From assembly GCA_963792125.1 (NCBI GenBank), contig CAWBVA010000004.1:1-64000 (forward strand): a stretch of DNA of 64,000 nucleotides, written 5' to 3'. Both the position numbers and the translations under genes were made by a program. Positions 36,193-45,334 of the stretch are shown here, piece after piece. This DNA is from Methanocella_A sp963792125. GTDB taxonomy: Archaea; Halobacteriota; Methanocellia; Methanocellales; Methanocellaceae. The first letter of the stretch is position 1. The number at the start of each line of letters is the position of its first letter. The notes under the pieces are model-generated. The model saw only the letters and a program-made list of their open reading frames with translations, was not told where the DNA came from and made no database searches.

Positions 36193-36352
36193 AGGGCTTT
36201 CCCTTTTTTAACGTTTTGCGCCTGACTGTCACATTAGCTGTGCTCAGGACGGTTGTTTAACCTGCGTGTCCGGCCAGCCTGCGGCATGCTTTAACAGGGC
36301 ACTGTTTTATACGCCTGCCGGCAGATCAGTCTTTTATCGGAGTGGCAGGCTT

Positions 36353-37325
36353 ATGGTAAGGCTTTTATCGGGCAGGGATGTGGCGGAGACTGTCACGATG
36401 GACGAAATCGTGGCCGCCGTCGAGCACGTGTTCCAGGAATACGCGGAAGGCAGGGTGGTCATGCCCCCGAAGATCTACCTCGACATCCCGGGGCACGGCG
36501 ACTTCCGGGCCATGCCCGCCTACGTGCCGTCGGTCGGCACCGCAGGCATCAAGTGGGTGAACGTCCACCCCGACAACCCGGAGCACGGCCTGCCCACGGT
36601 CATGGCGACTATCCTGCTGAACGACCCGGTCACCGGAAAGGTCATCGCTGTAATGGACGGCACATACGTCACAGATATGCGCACGGGCGCAGCGGGCGGC
36701 GTCGCGGCGAAGTACCTGGCGAAGAGCGTCGACACCGTAGGACTCATCGGCAGCGGCCACCAGGCGTGGACGCAGATGCTTGCCTACCGCAGTGTCTTCG
36801 GTGACAGGATCAAGCTGGTAAAAGTCTACAGCCGACACCTCCAGCACTCCAGAGGCGCTGGCACAGCGCATCGAGAAGTACCTCGGGTACGACACGAAGG
36901 CCTGCGAGACGCCCCAGGAAGCTGCCGACGCAGACCTGATCGCTACAGTAACCCCGGCCCGCATGCCCATCCTGCAGCCCGAATGGGTAAAGCCCGGCAC
37001 GCATATCAACGCCATCGGCGCCGACGCCCCGGGCAAGCAGGAACTGTTCACCGACCTCACGCTCAAGTCGCGTGTCTTCGTGGACTCGATCGAGCAGGCG
37101 TCCCACTCCGGTGAGATCAACATCCCCTGGCGCAAAGGGCTGCTCGACGAGAAAAAGCTGGCCGGCACCATCGGCCAGGTCATAGCACGCAAGGTCCCTG
37201 GCCGCAAAGACGATGAGATTACTGTCTTCGACTCTACAGGTCTCAGCATACAGGACATGGCCGTGGCCCATATCGTCTATGAACGGGCGATGAAGACCGG
37301 GCGCGGGACCGACTTCGATTTTTAG
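36353..37325 (+). CDS. Alanine dehydrogenase / ornithine cyclodeaminase family, one frameshift
   Basis: An NAD-dependent enzyme of the mu-crystallin family: VRLLSGRDVAETVTMDEIVA, FRAMPAYVPSVGTAGIKWVN, DGTYVTDMRTGAAGGVAAKY, and the Rossmann loop VGLIGSGHQAWTQ. After a frameshift near 36835, ALAQRIEKYLGYDTKACETP leads to ATVTPARMPILQPEWVKPGT and HINAIGADAPGKQEL. In archaea the family includes alanine dehydrogenase and ornithine cyclodeaminase; the substrate is undecided here. Its stop codon is the first base pair of a long hairpin. Confidence 0.82.
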
Positions 37326-37517
37326 AGGTCGCAGAGGTTTCAAGAGGTCACAGAGCTCAGCACAGAGGTCACAAAGGTCACAGAGGTATGCACAGAGGAC
37401 GTTTTTAGTAGACGGCTTATGGGAAGCCTTTTTGTTAAACAAACCTCTGTGCATGCCTCTGTGACCTTTGTGACCTCTGTGCTGAGCTCTGCTACCTCTT
37501 GAAACCTCTGCGACCTC
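37325..37517. repeat. Very long hairpin of GTGACCTCT / AGAGGTCAC units
   Basis: Arms 37325-37398 and 37444-37517 are 74 bp long and match in inverted orientation at 71 positions; the loop is 45 bases. The arms consist of about 9-bp units (GTGACCTCT, GTGACCTTT, GTGCTGAGCTCT). The left arm starts in the stop codon of the upstream gene. It may end transcription, but its length is far beyond an ordinary terminator. Confidence 0.85.
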
Positions 37518-37570
37518 CGCCGCACATAAAGTCTATATCTTTTTGCGGCGAACAGCGTTGCAGGACTATC

Positions 37571-38428
37571 ATGCGGATCGATACCCATGTGCATACGACT
37601 TTTAGTGACGGCCTGGACAGCCCGGAGGGCATACTGAGACAGGCTGTAGACGGGGGTATCGACCTCATAAGCATTACCGATCACGACCTCGTGCTTGCCT
37701 ATCCTGCGGCGATTGAGGCGGGCGGGCGGGCGGGCGTTAAAATAGTGCCGGGCGTGGAAGTCACCACGAAGGACGAGCAGGGGTGTAGTTGCATCCACAT
37801 CGTCGGCCTCGGCATCAGCACCGGCAGGGAAGTGTCAGACGTCCTCGATAATATCGTTCGTGCCCGGGAGAACTCTAATGCGGGCTTCCTGGAGAACGTC
37901 AACGATTTTTTAGCGAGGAAGTACCCGTCATGGGAGCCGGTGTGGGACGCGAAACCCAGCATCTTCTACAACATCATGCAAATGTCAGCCGAATGCGGTA
38001 TCAGGCTGACTGAGAAGGAGCTGATGGACGTCATCCTCGACCAGGAACTCTGGGTGCCCATGGAGTTCGAGCTCACGGTCGATGAGGCGGTCTCGTACAT
38101 CAGGAGGTGGGGCGGTGTGCCGGTGCTGGCGCACCCGTTCGACTTCAGCAACGACGCTTCTCTGGTGCTGGAACGGTTCCTGTCGGCAGGCGGGGAAGCG
38201 GTGGAACTGTGCAAGTACAGGCACAAGGTTCGTTCGTCAGCCCTGAGCGCCCTCAGCCCGGCGGATCTTGTCGCGAAGGAACGGGAGATGAACCTGTGGA
38301 CTATCGAGAAGGCCCGGAAGCACGGCCTGAAGCTGACCATGGCTTCGGATCATCACGATGCCAGCAGACCCATGGGCATGGACCCGGCGGAATATGGTAT
38401 TGACGTCGGCTGGCTGTACAATCTGTAG
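37571..38428 (+). CDS. PHP-domain phosphoesterase
   Basis: The four PHP motifs are present: MRIDTHVHTTFSDG (metal His), ITDHDLVLAYPAAIEAG, KIVPGVEVTTKD, GGVPVLAHPFDF, and MASDHHDASRPMG. Such enzymes remove phosphate from nucleotides or other small phosphates with two or three metal ions. The 285-residue intact protein starts at ATG 37571, which gives the family N-terminus. The start follows the long hairpin by 53 bases. Confidence 0.88.
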   Translation: MRIDTHVHTTFSDGLDSPEGILRQAVDGGIDLISITDHDLVLAYPAAIEAGGRAGVKIVPGVEVTTKDEQGCSCIHIVGLGISTGREVSDVLDNIVRARENSNAGFLENVNDFLARKYPSWEPVWDAKPSIFYNIMQMSAECGIRLTEKELMDVILDQELWVPMEFELTVDEAVSYIRRWGGVPVLAHPFDFSNDASLVLERFLSAGGEAVELCKYRHKVRSSALSALSPADLVAKEREMNLWTIEKARKHGLKLTMASDHHDASRPMGMDPAEYGIDVGWLYNL

Positions 38429-38464
38429 CCATCTTTTTTATCCTCGCAGGTAAAAATTTTCCAT

Positions 38465-38629
38465 ATGCCAGGCAGAGACGGCACGGGGCCGCTGGGCATG
38501 GGGCCCTGCGGCAGAAACGGCTGTGAATGCAGGAGAAAGATGTCAGGCAGGCGAGGGCCAGGGACAGATACAGCCGGGAAGCCGGGAAGCCAGCCGCCTG
38601 CCGATGACCGCGGTCAGGGCAGGTCTTAG
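38465..38629 (+). CDS. DUF5320-like small protein
   Basis: A 54-residue frame (MPGRDGTGPLGMGPCGRNGC, ECRRKMSGRRGPGTDTAGKP) matches the small DUF5320-type pattern MPxxDGTGPxGxGP. Two nearby Cys (GCEC) suggest metal or redox use. These proteins often lie beside metal-cluster or dinitrogenase-related genes, but nothing of that kind adjoins here. The start is fixed by the family motif. Confidence 0.6.
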   Translation: MPGRDGTGPLGMGPCGRNGCECRRKMSGRRGPGTDTAGKPGSQPPADDRGQGRS

Positions 38630-38730
38630 CACGATACACGCGCGCGAGGCGAAGGCCTTATCCGTGACCGATAGCCGAGGAACTAAATATTAAAACTGCA
38701 ATTTATATATATTAATCTGGAGTCTTTGAT

Positions 38731-39288
38731 ATGGAAAAGGTACAGCTAGGCCCTCAGGCGTTTATGAGTGTCATGCCCACGGTGCTGGTAGGCACGAACG
38801 TGAAAGGCAAGCCGAACTTCATGACCGCCGCCTGGGCCAGTGTCGCCTGCATGGCGCCGCCAATGATGTGCGTGGCGATCAACCATGCGCGTCACACGGC
38901 GAAGGGCATGGAAGAGAACGGCACGTTCAGCCTGAACATTCCCTCGGCGAAGCAGGTGGTCGAGACGGACTACTGCGGCATCACTACTGGCGCCAGGGCA
39001 GACAAATCTAAAGTTTTCGAGACGTTCTACGGCAAGCTCGAGACTGCACCCATGGCCAGAGAGTGCCCGGTGAACATCGAGTGCAAGGTCTTCAAGTCCG
39101 TCGACTGCGGCAGCCACATACTGTACATCGGCGAGGTCGTGGAGGTACATGCGACCAAAGACTGCGCGAAGGACGGAAAACCGGATGTCTCAAAGATCGA
39201 CCCTCTGGTCTACTCGCAGGGCACTTACTGGAAGATAGGCGAGCTGACAGGCAAGGGGTTCTCGGCGGGAAAAGCCTACAAGAAATAA
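38731..39288 (+). CDS. Flavin reductase-like (FMN-binding) protein
   Basis: The 185-residue protein belongs to the DIM6/NTAB flavin reductase group: MSVMPTVLVGTNVKGKPNFM, TAAWASVACMAPPMMCVAIN, HTAKGMEENGTFSLNIPSAK, and GSHILYIGEVVEVHAT. It binds FMN and acts in electron transfer or flavin reduction. An AT-rich promoter with TTTATATATATT lies at about 38702. It is followed 12 bases on by a methyltransferase gene. Confidence 0.88.
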   Translation: MEKVQLGPQAFMSVMPTVLVGTNVKGKPNFMTAAWASVACMAPPMMCVAINHARHTAKGMEENGTFSLNIPSAKQVVETDYCGITTGARADKSKVFETFYGKLETAPMARECPVNIECKVFKSVDCGSHILYIGEVVEVHATKDCAKDGKPDVSKIDPLVYSQGTYWKIGELTGKGFSAGKAYKK

Positions 39289-39300
39289 TAGAGGGATAGA

Positions 39301-39861
39301 TTGCACGGCCATAAAAAATATCACGACGAGGCGGAACGGAGAGAATGGCAGGAACCGGAGCCCATACTGCGGAAGATCGGCATGGGCCCGGGGATGACTT
39401 TTGCAGACATCGGGTGCGGCGACGGGTTTTTCTCGCTCCCGGCAGCCAGGATGGCAGGCGGGGATGGCAGGGTCTTCGGCGTGGATGCCGATATCGGGTC
39501 GATCAAGAGACTGGGGGAGAAGGCCGAGAACGAAGGCCTGTTTAACATCAGCCTGATCGCCGCAGACGCGGAGAGCATCGTGCCCTGCGAAGGCTGTGCT
39601 GACATCGTCTTCTTCGGCATATGCCTGCACGACTTCCACGACCCCGAACAGGTGCTGATAAACGCAAGGCGCATGGTCAAAGAAGGCGGAAAGCTGGCCG
39701 ACCTGGACTGGAAGAAAAAGCCCACGTCGAGAGGCCCGCCGGCAGACATCAGGTTCGACGAGACGAAAGCGTCCGCGCTGATTACGTCCGCAGGCTTCAC
39801 CGTGGAGTCGGTATCCGACGCCGGGCCGGATCATTACCTGATCATAGCCAGGCCATCGTAA
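39301..39861 (+). CDS. Class I SAM-dependent methyltransferase
   Basis: The AdoMet loop is FADIGCGDGFFSLPAA, followed by GVDADIGSIKRLGEKAENEG, IAADAESIVPCEG and FFGICLHDFHDPEQVLINAR, a UbiE-like arrangement. The 186-residue protein begins with TTG 39301 behind AGAGGG. The substrate is unknown. It is the second gene after the flavin reductase, in a likely operon ending here. Confidence 0.82.
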   Translation: MHGHKKYHDEAERREWQEPEPILRKIGMGPGMTFADIGCGDGFFSLPAARMAGGDGRVFGVDADIGSIKRLGEKAENEGLFNISLIAADAESIVPCEGCADIVFFGICLHDFHDPEQVLINARRMVKEGGKLADLDWKKKPTSRGPPADIRFDETKASALITSAGFTVESVSDAGPDHYLIIARPS

Positions 39862-39913
39862 CAGGTCAATAAGCATTTATATGCAAGAAACTAATCTGCC
39901 TACGAGGTAAAAC

Positions 39914-40342
39914 ATGGTCGACGTCATCATCATCTACGATACGATCACGGGCACGACGGCAAAGGCGGCGGCGGAAGTGCTCGCGGGTGTAAAGGCCAGC
40001 GGCGCGGATTGTATAGTAAAAAGGGTGCAGGAAACCTCCGAGAACGACCTTGTTTATCCCGCAGGCATTATCCTCGGCTCGCCCAACGTCAACGACAACT
40101 ACTCCGGCAGGATGCGGGAGTTCATCGACGGCCGGATGAAGGAAGTCCGGCTCTGGGGCAAGGTAGGCGCGGCCTTCGGCACGTACAAGTGGAACCAGGA
40201 CAACGTGCGGAAGCTCGAAGTCGCCATGGAGCTCCATGATATCAGGATCGTGACTCCGGGCGTGAACTCGCTGCGCCATCCGGATAACGAGACCGCGCAG
40301 AAGCTCCGGGAGCTTGGCGAGGCCGTCGGAAAGAGGCGTTAA
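39914..40342 (+). CDS. Flavodoxin
   Basis: The 142-residue protein begins VDVIIIYDTITGTTAKAAAE, with the FMN phosphate loop TITGTTAK, and contains LGSPNVNDNYSGRMREFIDG, KVGAAFGTYKWNQDN, and PGVNSLRHPDNETAQKLREL. It is the flavodoxin type seen at the end of F420H2 or A-type flavoproteins, here as a free protein that carries electrons. It starts at ATG 39914 with GAGG about 9 bases upstream. Confidence 0.82.
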   Translation: MVDVIIIYDTITGTTAKAAAEVLAGVKASGADCIVKRVQETSENDLVYPAGIILGSPNVNDNYSGRMREFIDGRMKEVRLWGKVGAAFGTYKWNQDNVRKLEVAMELHDIRIVTPGVNSLRHPDNETAQKLRELGEAVGKRR

Positions 40343-40406
40343 AACTCAAGACAGCTAAGAAATAAAATGCGTGGCAGAACGCTCGGATCAGTTTTTGGAA
40401 CGCCAA

Positions 40407-40547
40407 GAAGCCAAGGGTCGCCAGGGTGCCGAGTTTTTATAATTTAAGACACCAAGTTTCTAAGTTGTTGCATATTCTAAGACTTGGCCTCTTGGCCCCT
40501 TGAATCTATTTAAAAAATACTTGGCGGCCTGGCGACCCTTAGGCTTC
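40407..40547. repeat. CTTGGCG-type hairpin at the IS110 border
   Basis: GAAGCCAAGGGTCGCCAGG (40407-40425) is the inverse of 40528-40547 apart from one base. CTTGGCC units lie between them. The right arm touches the first copy of the IS110 3' end. Confidence 0.75.
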
Positions 40548-41119
40548 CTATGAAAAACATATTCACGAGCCTATGCAGTGGGGCTACGTGTCTCCCGGTA
40601 AACGGCTTTTCGGCCTCCTTTTTTTCGCTGGTGTTTCGGGTAAATACTAGATTGCTCGTCCGGTTTCTTTTATCAGAGCGATCATCTCTTCGATGCTGAT
40701 CGGGGAACGACTCTCGGGGACGCGGGGAAGACGTACTTTTTTCGGTTTGGCAACGGGCGACTGATAGTCTTCTTTGTTGATGAGAAGGTGATAAATGATC
40801 GTCAGCAGTTTTCGCGCTAACGCTGTAGCTGCTTCCTATGAAAAACATATTCACGAGCCTATGCAGTGGGGCTACGTGTCTCCCGGTAAACGGCTTTTCG
40901 GCCTCCTTTTTTTCGCTGGTGTTTCGGGTAGATCTGAGACTGCTCGTCCGGTTTCTTTTATCAGAGCGATCATCTCTTCGATGCTGATCGGGGAACGATT
41001 CTCGGGGACGCGGGGAAGACGTACTTTTTTCGGTTTGGCAACGGGCGACTGATAGTCTTCTTTGTTGACGAGAAGGTGATAAATGATCGTCAGCAGTTTT
41101 CGCGCTAACGCTGTAGCTG
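40544..41119. repeat. Tandem duplication of the IS110 3' end (2 x 288 bp)
   Basis: Positions 40544-40831 repeat nearly identically at 40832-41119. Each copy begins CTTCCTATGAAAAACATATT and runs into the transposase 3' region. The second copy belongs to the longer transposase frame. The first carries small differences (TAAATACTAGATTG against TAGATCTGAGACTG) and is a remnant. Confidence 0.88.
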
Positions 41120-42171
41120 CTTTCTTCGATCCTTTCACTTTTTCTATCCTGTGGAAAAACGAGGCGAGCTCGTTATCCATCTTGCTGATCACGTGAGCAA
41201 CCTGTACGAGCATTCTGCGCAGATGTTTGCTGCCATGTTTCGTGATACGACCGTTAACCAGTCTGCCCGCGCTCTGGTTCACCGTCGGAACAAGACCGCT
41301 CCAACTGGCCAAATGATCTCCGGACGGGAAATCATGCACATCGCCGATCTTAGCGAGTACTGCGGCACTGCTAACAAACCCGAAGCCCGGGACACCCATG
41401 ACAATGCGCAGATCCTCCTTACTGTCGCTAAGCATTCTCATGATCTCTCCGTCGATCAACGCGATCTCTTCCTCGAATGACCTGATCCATTTCAAACAAT
41501 TTTTTAGTAATGATCGACTCGTCTCGTCCAATCCCATCGACAAGGCATCCCTTAGAGCCTTTTCTTTCTGCCGGACACGCCTACTCTTAACCCCGTTAAG
41601 TATCTCGTCGACATCCTTACCAGCGATGAGATCGTCCAGCATCCGACGTCCGTTAACCCCGAACACATCGCTAAGGACACTGCCAATCTTTATACAGCAA
41701 ACTTCGAGTATACGATGTGCACGATTCTTGAACTGACCGACCGCTTTCATCAACGTCTCCCGATACCGGGTGAGCTCTCTCAAATCGTATGGTTTCCCAA
41801 GAAAGACCCGGCTGAGGCTCAATCATGCCTGCCAAACACAGTTTAGCGATCCATTTAGCATCGACCTTGTCCGTCTTCTTCTTCTTATCTCCAGACGGCT
41901 TTTTGATCTTGCCCGGATTCGCCACCAACACAACACAATCAGTGCTTAGCACATGGTACAATTGTCTCCAGTAGACCCCGGTACTTTCGAACGCAACCGT
42001 CCCGCAACCATTCTCCAGGACCCAGTCCCTCAGCCGGTACAACTCGCCGCTGGTCGACCCGAAACTGGCCTCCCATAAATTGTCTTCAACGTCGCGGATT
42101 GCTGCTACGAGCACGTCACGATGAACGTCAATACCGCAAGCCTTATCCAAACACGCTCCCAAAGATATCAC
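40872..42171 (-). mobile_element. IS110-family transposase, one frameshift
   Basis: The N-terminal RuvC-like DEDD domain shows GIDVHRDVLVAAIRD, TVAFESTGVYW, and KKKKTDKVDAKWIAKLCLAG. After a frameshift near 41820, the coiled middle (YDLRELTRYRETLMKAVGQF) and the Tnp_20 domain follow: GVPGFGFVSSAAVLAKIGDV, LASWSGLVPTVNQSAGRLV with the catalytic Ser, and ITKHGSKHLRRMLVQVAHVI. About 430 residues match full-length IS110 transposases. These insert circular intermediates at short targets using an element-encoded guide RNA. The frameshift probably inactivates it unless a sequence error. Palindromic repeats lie on both sides. Confidence 0.85.
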
Positions 42172-42384
42172 TACCTGAAAGGGGTTGTGCGGGCGTTAGT
42201 ACGTCCTATTGCAGGCCAGCTTCCTATACGCACTCAGACGGTGCATCTATACCTGCGATTAGTACCACGAGCCAGATTCTTGGACGACCTGCAGGGTCAG
42301 CGCCAAATCGGCCTTCACGCCCACACAAAACAAAAACCGTTTTTCATCCTCTTATACCTGACCAAGACACCGGTCATCCCACGA
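42172..42384 (-). other. Non-coding leader of IS110, candidate guide-RNA region
   Basis: No convincing gene lies between the transposase start and 42712. IS110-group elements are known to encode a bridge or seeker RNA in the non-coding stretch upstream of the transposase. These 213 bases are of suitable length and position. I cannot fold the RNA or define the element end here. Confidence 0.35.
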
Positions 42385-42466
42385 CTCTTGGCGAGCGCGA
42401 CATGGGTCGCATTGCCTGTACAACAATAGCGACGCAGAATCTGTCAGGACTATGGGTACCGGAAAA
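42385..42466. repeat. Single-unit copy of the CTTGGCGAGCG element
   Basis: CTCTTGGCGAGCG, GTCGCA, CAACAATAGCGACGCA, and TGGGTACCGGAAA occur in the same order as in 45131-45232, 50545-50632 and 53453-53535. The remaining 42467-42712 is gene-free and shows nothing I recognise. Confidence 0.65.
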
Positions 42467-42712
42467 CAGCAAAGAGTTTTTAAAGCTCGCCAGTCAGGGC
42501 AGCACCAGACACTCGAAAGTGTGAATTCATCAGGCGGATCGCTAGCTAAGAGCAACCCGCATAATGGCCCGGGGAACTTCTCATAGAATGCGGGACCATG
42601 TGATAGTCGCAGCAACATCGTTTAAGGAACATGAAAGATAGCTTGCATGGCTGAGGATGAGATGGCCTGCCACGCCCGGCGTGAAAGTAAGAAGCTGCCG
42701 TCAGCCTGACTC

Positions 42713-43432
42713 TTACGCCCGTGCTTCCCTTCCAGTTGACGGGGCCTTTTCCGCTTTCCCCGGGGATTTCGGTATGTAGTGATGGAACTCGTTGACTTCA
42801 TTCTCCAGCGTGAGATACCAGCCCCAGGCCTCGCCTTGTTCGATGTTTGCCTGGATCCAGCCTGGCACTGTTTCTTTGCGGGCCCAATCGCGCTGTAGCT
42901 CGCACCCGACCCCGTTCCATGTCGTCAATTGTGCTCCCGCCTGCGATGCGCGGTCCAGCGCGGCACGATGTGATTCCACTAAGGTGCCCCCCAAAGCATC
43001 GATCACCGGATACACTTCATAGCCTTCCTTCAAAGCGTCAAGCGCGGGGAATATCAAGCAGGCCTCCGTCCACAACGCGGCCATGATCAGCTTCTTGCGG
43101 CCGGTCGCCTTGACCGCCTTAAGAAATTGTTCGTCTTCCCACGAGTTGATCGTCGTCCTGTCGATCGATCGCACGTCCGGGATCACGCTGCGTAACTGTG
43201 GGATAGTATCGGGATTCACACCATTAGTTACGTTGACCGTGGTTAGAATAATCGGAAGACCGAAGTTCTTCGCTATTTTTGTAAGCGCAACCACATTATT
43301 GATCATCTGTTGCCTGTCCATCGACTTTGTAGTAAAAACTTGTGGCGGCTGGTAGTCGATCAGGATCAATACAGAGTTTTTCGGTGTGAGGAGGTGGTCC
43401 TCTTCCTGATTGCGGATAGGTAAAGACGTCAT
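42713..43432 (-). CDS. Isochorismatase-family cysteine hydrolase
   Basis: The 239-residue protein has the catalytic set of this family: Asp in SVLILIDYQPPQVF, Lys in FLKAVKATGRKKLIMAALWT, and Cys in LWTEACLIFPALDALKEG. The YcaC-like subgroup fits best (TTINSWEDEQFLKAVKATGR). It hydrolyses a small amide, imide or ester; the substrate is unknown. The C-terminal 50 residues extend beyond the core (QANIEQGEAWGWYLTLENEV). It is a lone gene with an AT-rich promoter upstream. Confidence 0.85.
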   Translation of the reverse strand: MTSLPIRNQEEDHLLTPKNSVLILIDYQPPQVFTTKSMDRQQMINNVVALTKIAKNFGLPIILTTVNVTNGVNPDTIPQLRSVIPDVRSIDRTTINSWEDEQFLKAVKATGRKKLIMAALWTEACLIFPALDALKEGYEVYPVIDALGGTLVESHRAALDRASQAGAQLTTWNGVGCELQRDWARKETVPGWIQANIEQGEAWGWYLTLENEVNEFHHYIPKSPGKAEKAPSTGREARA

Positions 43433-43634
43433 AGTATCTCCATAAGGCAGTTTTAGATTGTATGTTATTTTTAAATATCATACTGATTTAATATACAATT
43501 TTTAAATCGCTTAACTGAGGCGAACGATAACGAAATATATGCTATCGGGATAACAACTTTTATCGATATTATGATCTATGAAAGTTCCTTAAGAATGATG
43601 TCGCTGGAGCAGAACCCCTGACTGTGATAGATGG

Positions 43635-44108
43635 TTAAAGATAGACCACAATAATCAGCATTAGTGTAGACAGGAACACATACAACATTCCGGGTATAAA
43701 ATGAGCCCAAAAGTCCGGGCGTAATTTGCCAGAACTCCCCAGTTGTACCAGATCTTCATCGCCGAAAAAATGTCCGGGATAACGTTGCAAAAATGCTTCG
43801 TATATTCTAAAATAGCCAAATTCAAAAAATGAGCTAAAACCAATCAGTACAACATTAAAAATGCCTCTTAAAGTCATATCGATCTGAACATCAACCGATC
43901 CGAGAAGGAGGAATAAGATGGCGAAATGCAACATAGGTATAGCGAATAAAATGATCCATGCTGCTACCAGCCGCTTAAGGTTATGGGGTTTCTTTTTCCA
44001 GGCATTATAGGTGTCCCACGGATTATACATTTCCTGGGCTCGTGCTATTATCAGGCCAAAATAAATCGCAAAGAACAAAATAAATATTCCATCTGCTTCA
44101 GTGGGCAT
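43635..44108 (-). CDS. Four-helix membrane protein of unknown function
   Basis: Hydrophobic helices are IFILFFAIYFGLIIARAQEM, LVAAWIILFAIPMLHFAILF, GIFNVVLIGFSSFFEFGYF and FIPGMLYVFLSTLMLIIVVY. The loops carry YNPWDTYNAWKKKPHNLKR and RYPGHFFGDEDLVQLG. It has lower GC than its neighbours, in keeping with the accessory region. No family recognised. Confidence 0.6.
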   Translation of the reverse strand: MPTEADGIFILFFAIYFGLIIARAQEMYNPWDTYNAWKKKPHNLKRLVAAWIILFAIPMLHFAILFLLLGSVDVQIDMTLRGIFNVVLIGFSSFFEFGYFRIYEAFLQRYPGHFFGDEDLVQLGSSGKLRPDFWAHFIPGMLYVFLSTLMLIIVVYL

Positions 44109-44317
44109 AATTTATCCGCTATTCTGGTATTCATCTTCAAGTGTCACTTCTGGCCGTTATGGAGTCCTTAACATTTTCCGCCGGTTTGGAAAAATCACAT
44201 TATCGACCATATAAAATAAACAAACGTTGCCCGATTTAAATTGTTTATTACCGATAAATCCTGGCGATATTAACAACTTATTTAATCGTTTGGCATCAGT
44301 ATTAAATTTATGAGCTG

Positions 44318-44967
44318 GTGGCAATCCTTTTTAAAAACGCTGATCCGACCGACTGGCTACTGGAAACCGATAACCCCTCAGTCCGCTATTTCACCCTCCG
44401 CAACATCCTCGATAAGCCCGAGCATAACCCCGAAGTCACAAAAGCCAAAGCCGATATCATGACCGATGGCTCCGTCCCGGCCATCCTGAACGCCCAGGAC
44501 AAGGCTGGTTTCTTGGGCAATCCTGAAATCTTTCTATAAGGCTAAATACAAGGGCACCGTCTGGCAGCTCTATCACCCTCGCCGAGCTCGGCGCCGAAGG
44601 TAACGATCCCCGCATCCGAAAAGCCTGCGAATTTATCCTCAACAACTCCCGGGATAAAGAAAGCGGCGGCTTCTTCACGGCCACAGCCGTCAAAACCGGC
44701 GGAGGCCGGCATGGCGAAGTCATTCCCTGCCTGACCGGGAACATGGTCTTGAGCCTGATCCGCCTCGGGTATCTCGACGACCCCCGTCTCTGCCAGGGCA
44801 TCAAGTGGATGACAACGTACCAGCGCTACGATGACGGCGACACTATAGCGCCGCCGGGCTGGCCTTACGATAAAGACGAGATGTGCTGGGGCCGCCACAC
44901 CTGCCACATGGGCGTAGTCAAGATGCTGAAGGCCCTGGCGTTCTGGCGGCCCCATACCGGATTTTGA
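44318..44967 (+). pseudogene. Truncated cyclase-like gene, cut by a repeat element
   Basis: This is a copy of the gene at 50851-51849: MAILFKNADPTDWLLETDNP, KAKYKGTVWQL, GGGRHGEVIPCLTGNMVLSL, DEMCWGRHTCHMGVVKMLKA. A frameshift lies near 44520. After VKMLKALA the paralog goes on for another 125 residues, but here the reading enters CTTGGCG-type repeat DNA and ends FWRPHTGF. The break at about 44939-44945 coincides with the end sequence of the 6367-6502 element. The GTG start aligns with a CTG in the intact copy. Confidence 0.8.
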
Positions 44968-45240
44968 AGATAAAAGTTAACGGGAAGTTCTATAAAGCAG
45001 CTTGGCGTCCTTGGCACTTGGCGCCCTTGGCGAGCGTGACAGGGGTCGCATAGCCGGGATAAGGCACATTTCTCATTACTGCAAAAGCAAACCCGTAGCC
45101 ACCGCTGAAATAAAACAAATCAAAAACGTCTTGGCGCTCTTGGCTACCTGGCGCTCTTGGCGAGCGTGACAGGGGTCGCAAAGCTTGAGCAACAACAGAG
45201 ACGCATGAATATCCTGGCAATGCATACCGGACAGTAATAC
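44939..45240. repeat. Compound CTTGGCG repeat block
   Basis: It starts with the terminal sequence GGCGGCCCCATACCGGAT seen in the 6.4-kb hairpin. Two tandem modules follow, 45001-45060 and 45131-45232, each with three or four CTTGGCG units followed by AGCGTGACAGGGGTCGCA. GCTGAAATAAAACAAAT (about 45106) precedes the second; CAATGCATACCGGA closes it. The stretch 45241-45334 is the kinase promoter region. Confidence 0.8.
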
Positions 45241-45334
45241 ACTACCAGTACAGCTTTTGTCGTTTTTAACAATGTCACGGTATTAACATCCTGTTTATGA
45301 TATACTTGAATATCGTTCAGCCTGCGGTGTGATC

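Noticed and set aside
37326..37517. Simple intrinsic terminator
   Set aside because: Arms of 74 bp with unit repeats and no T-tract do not fit; described as a repeat hairpin instead.
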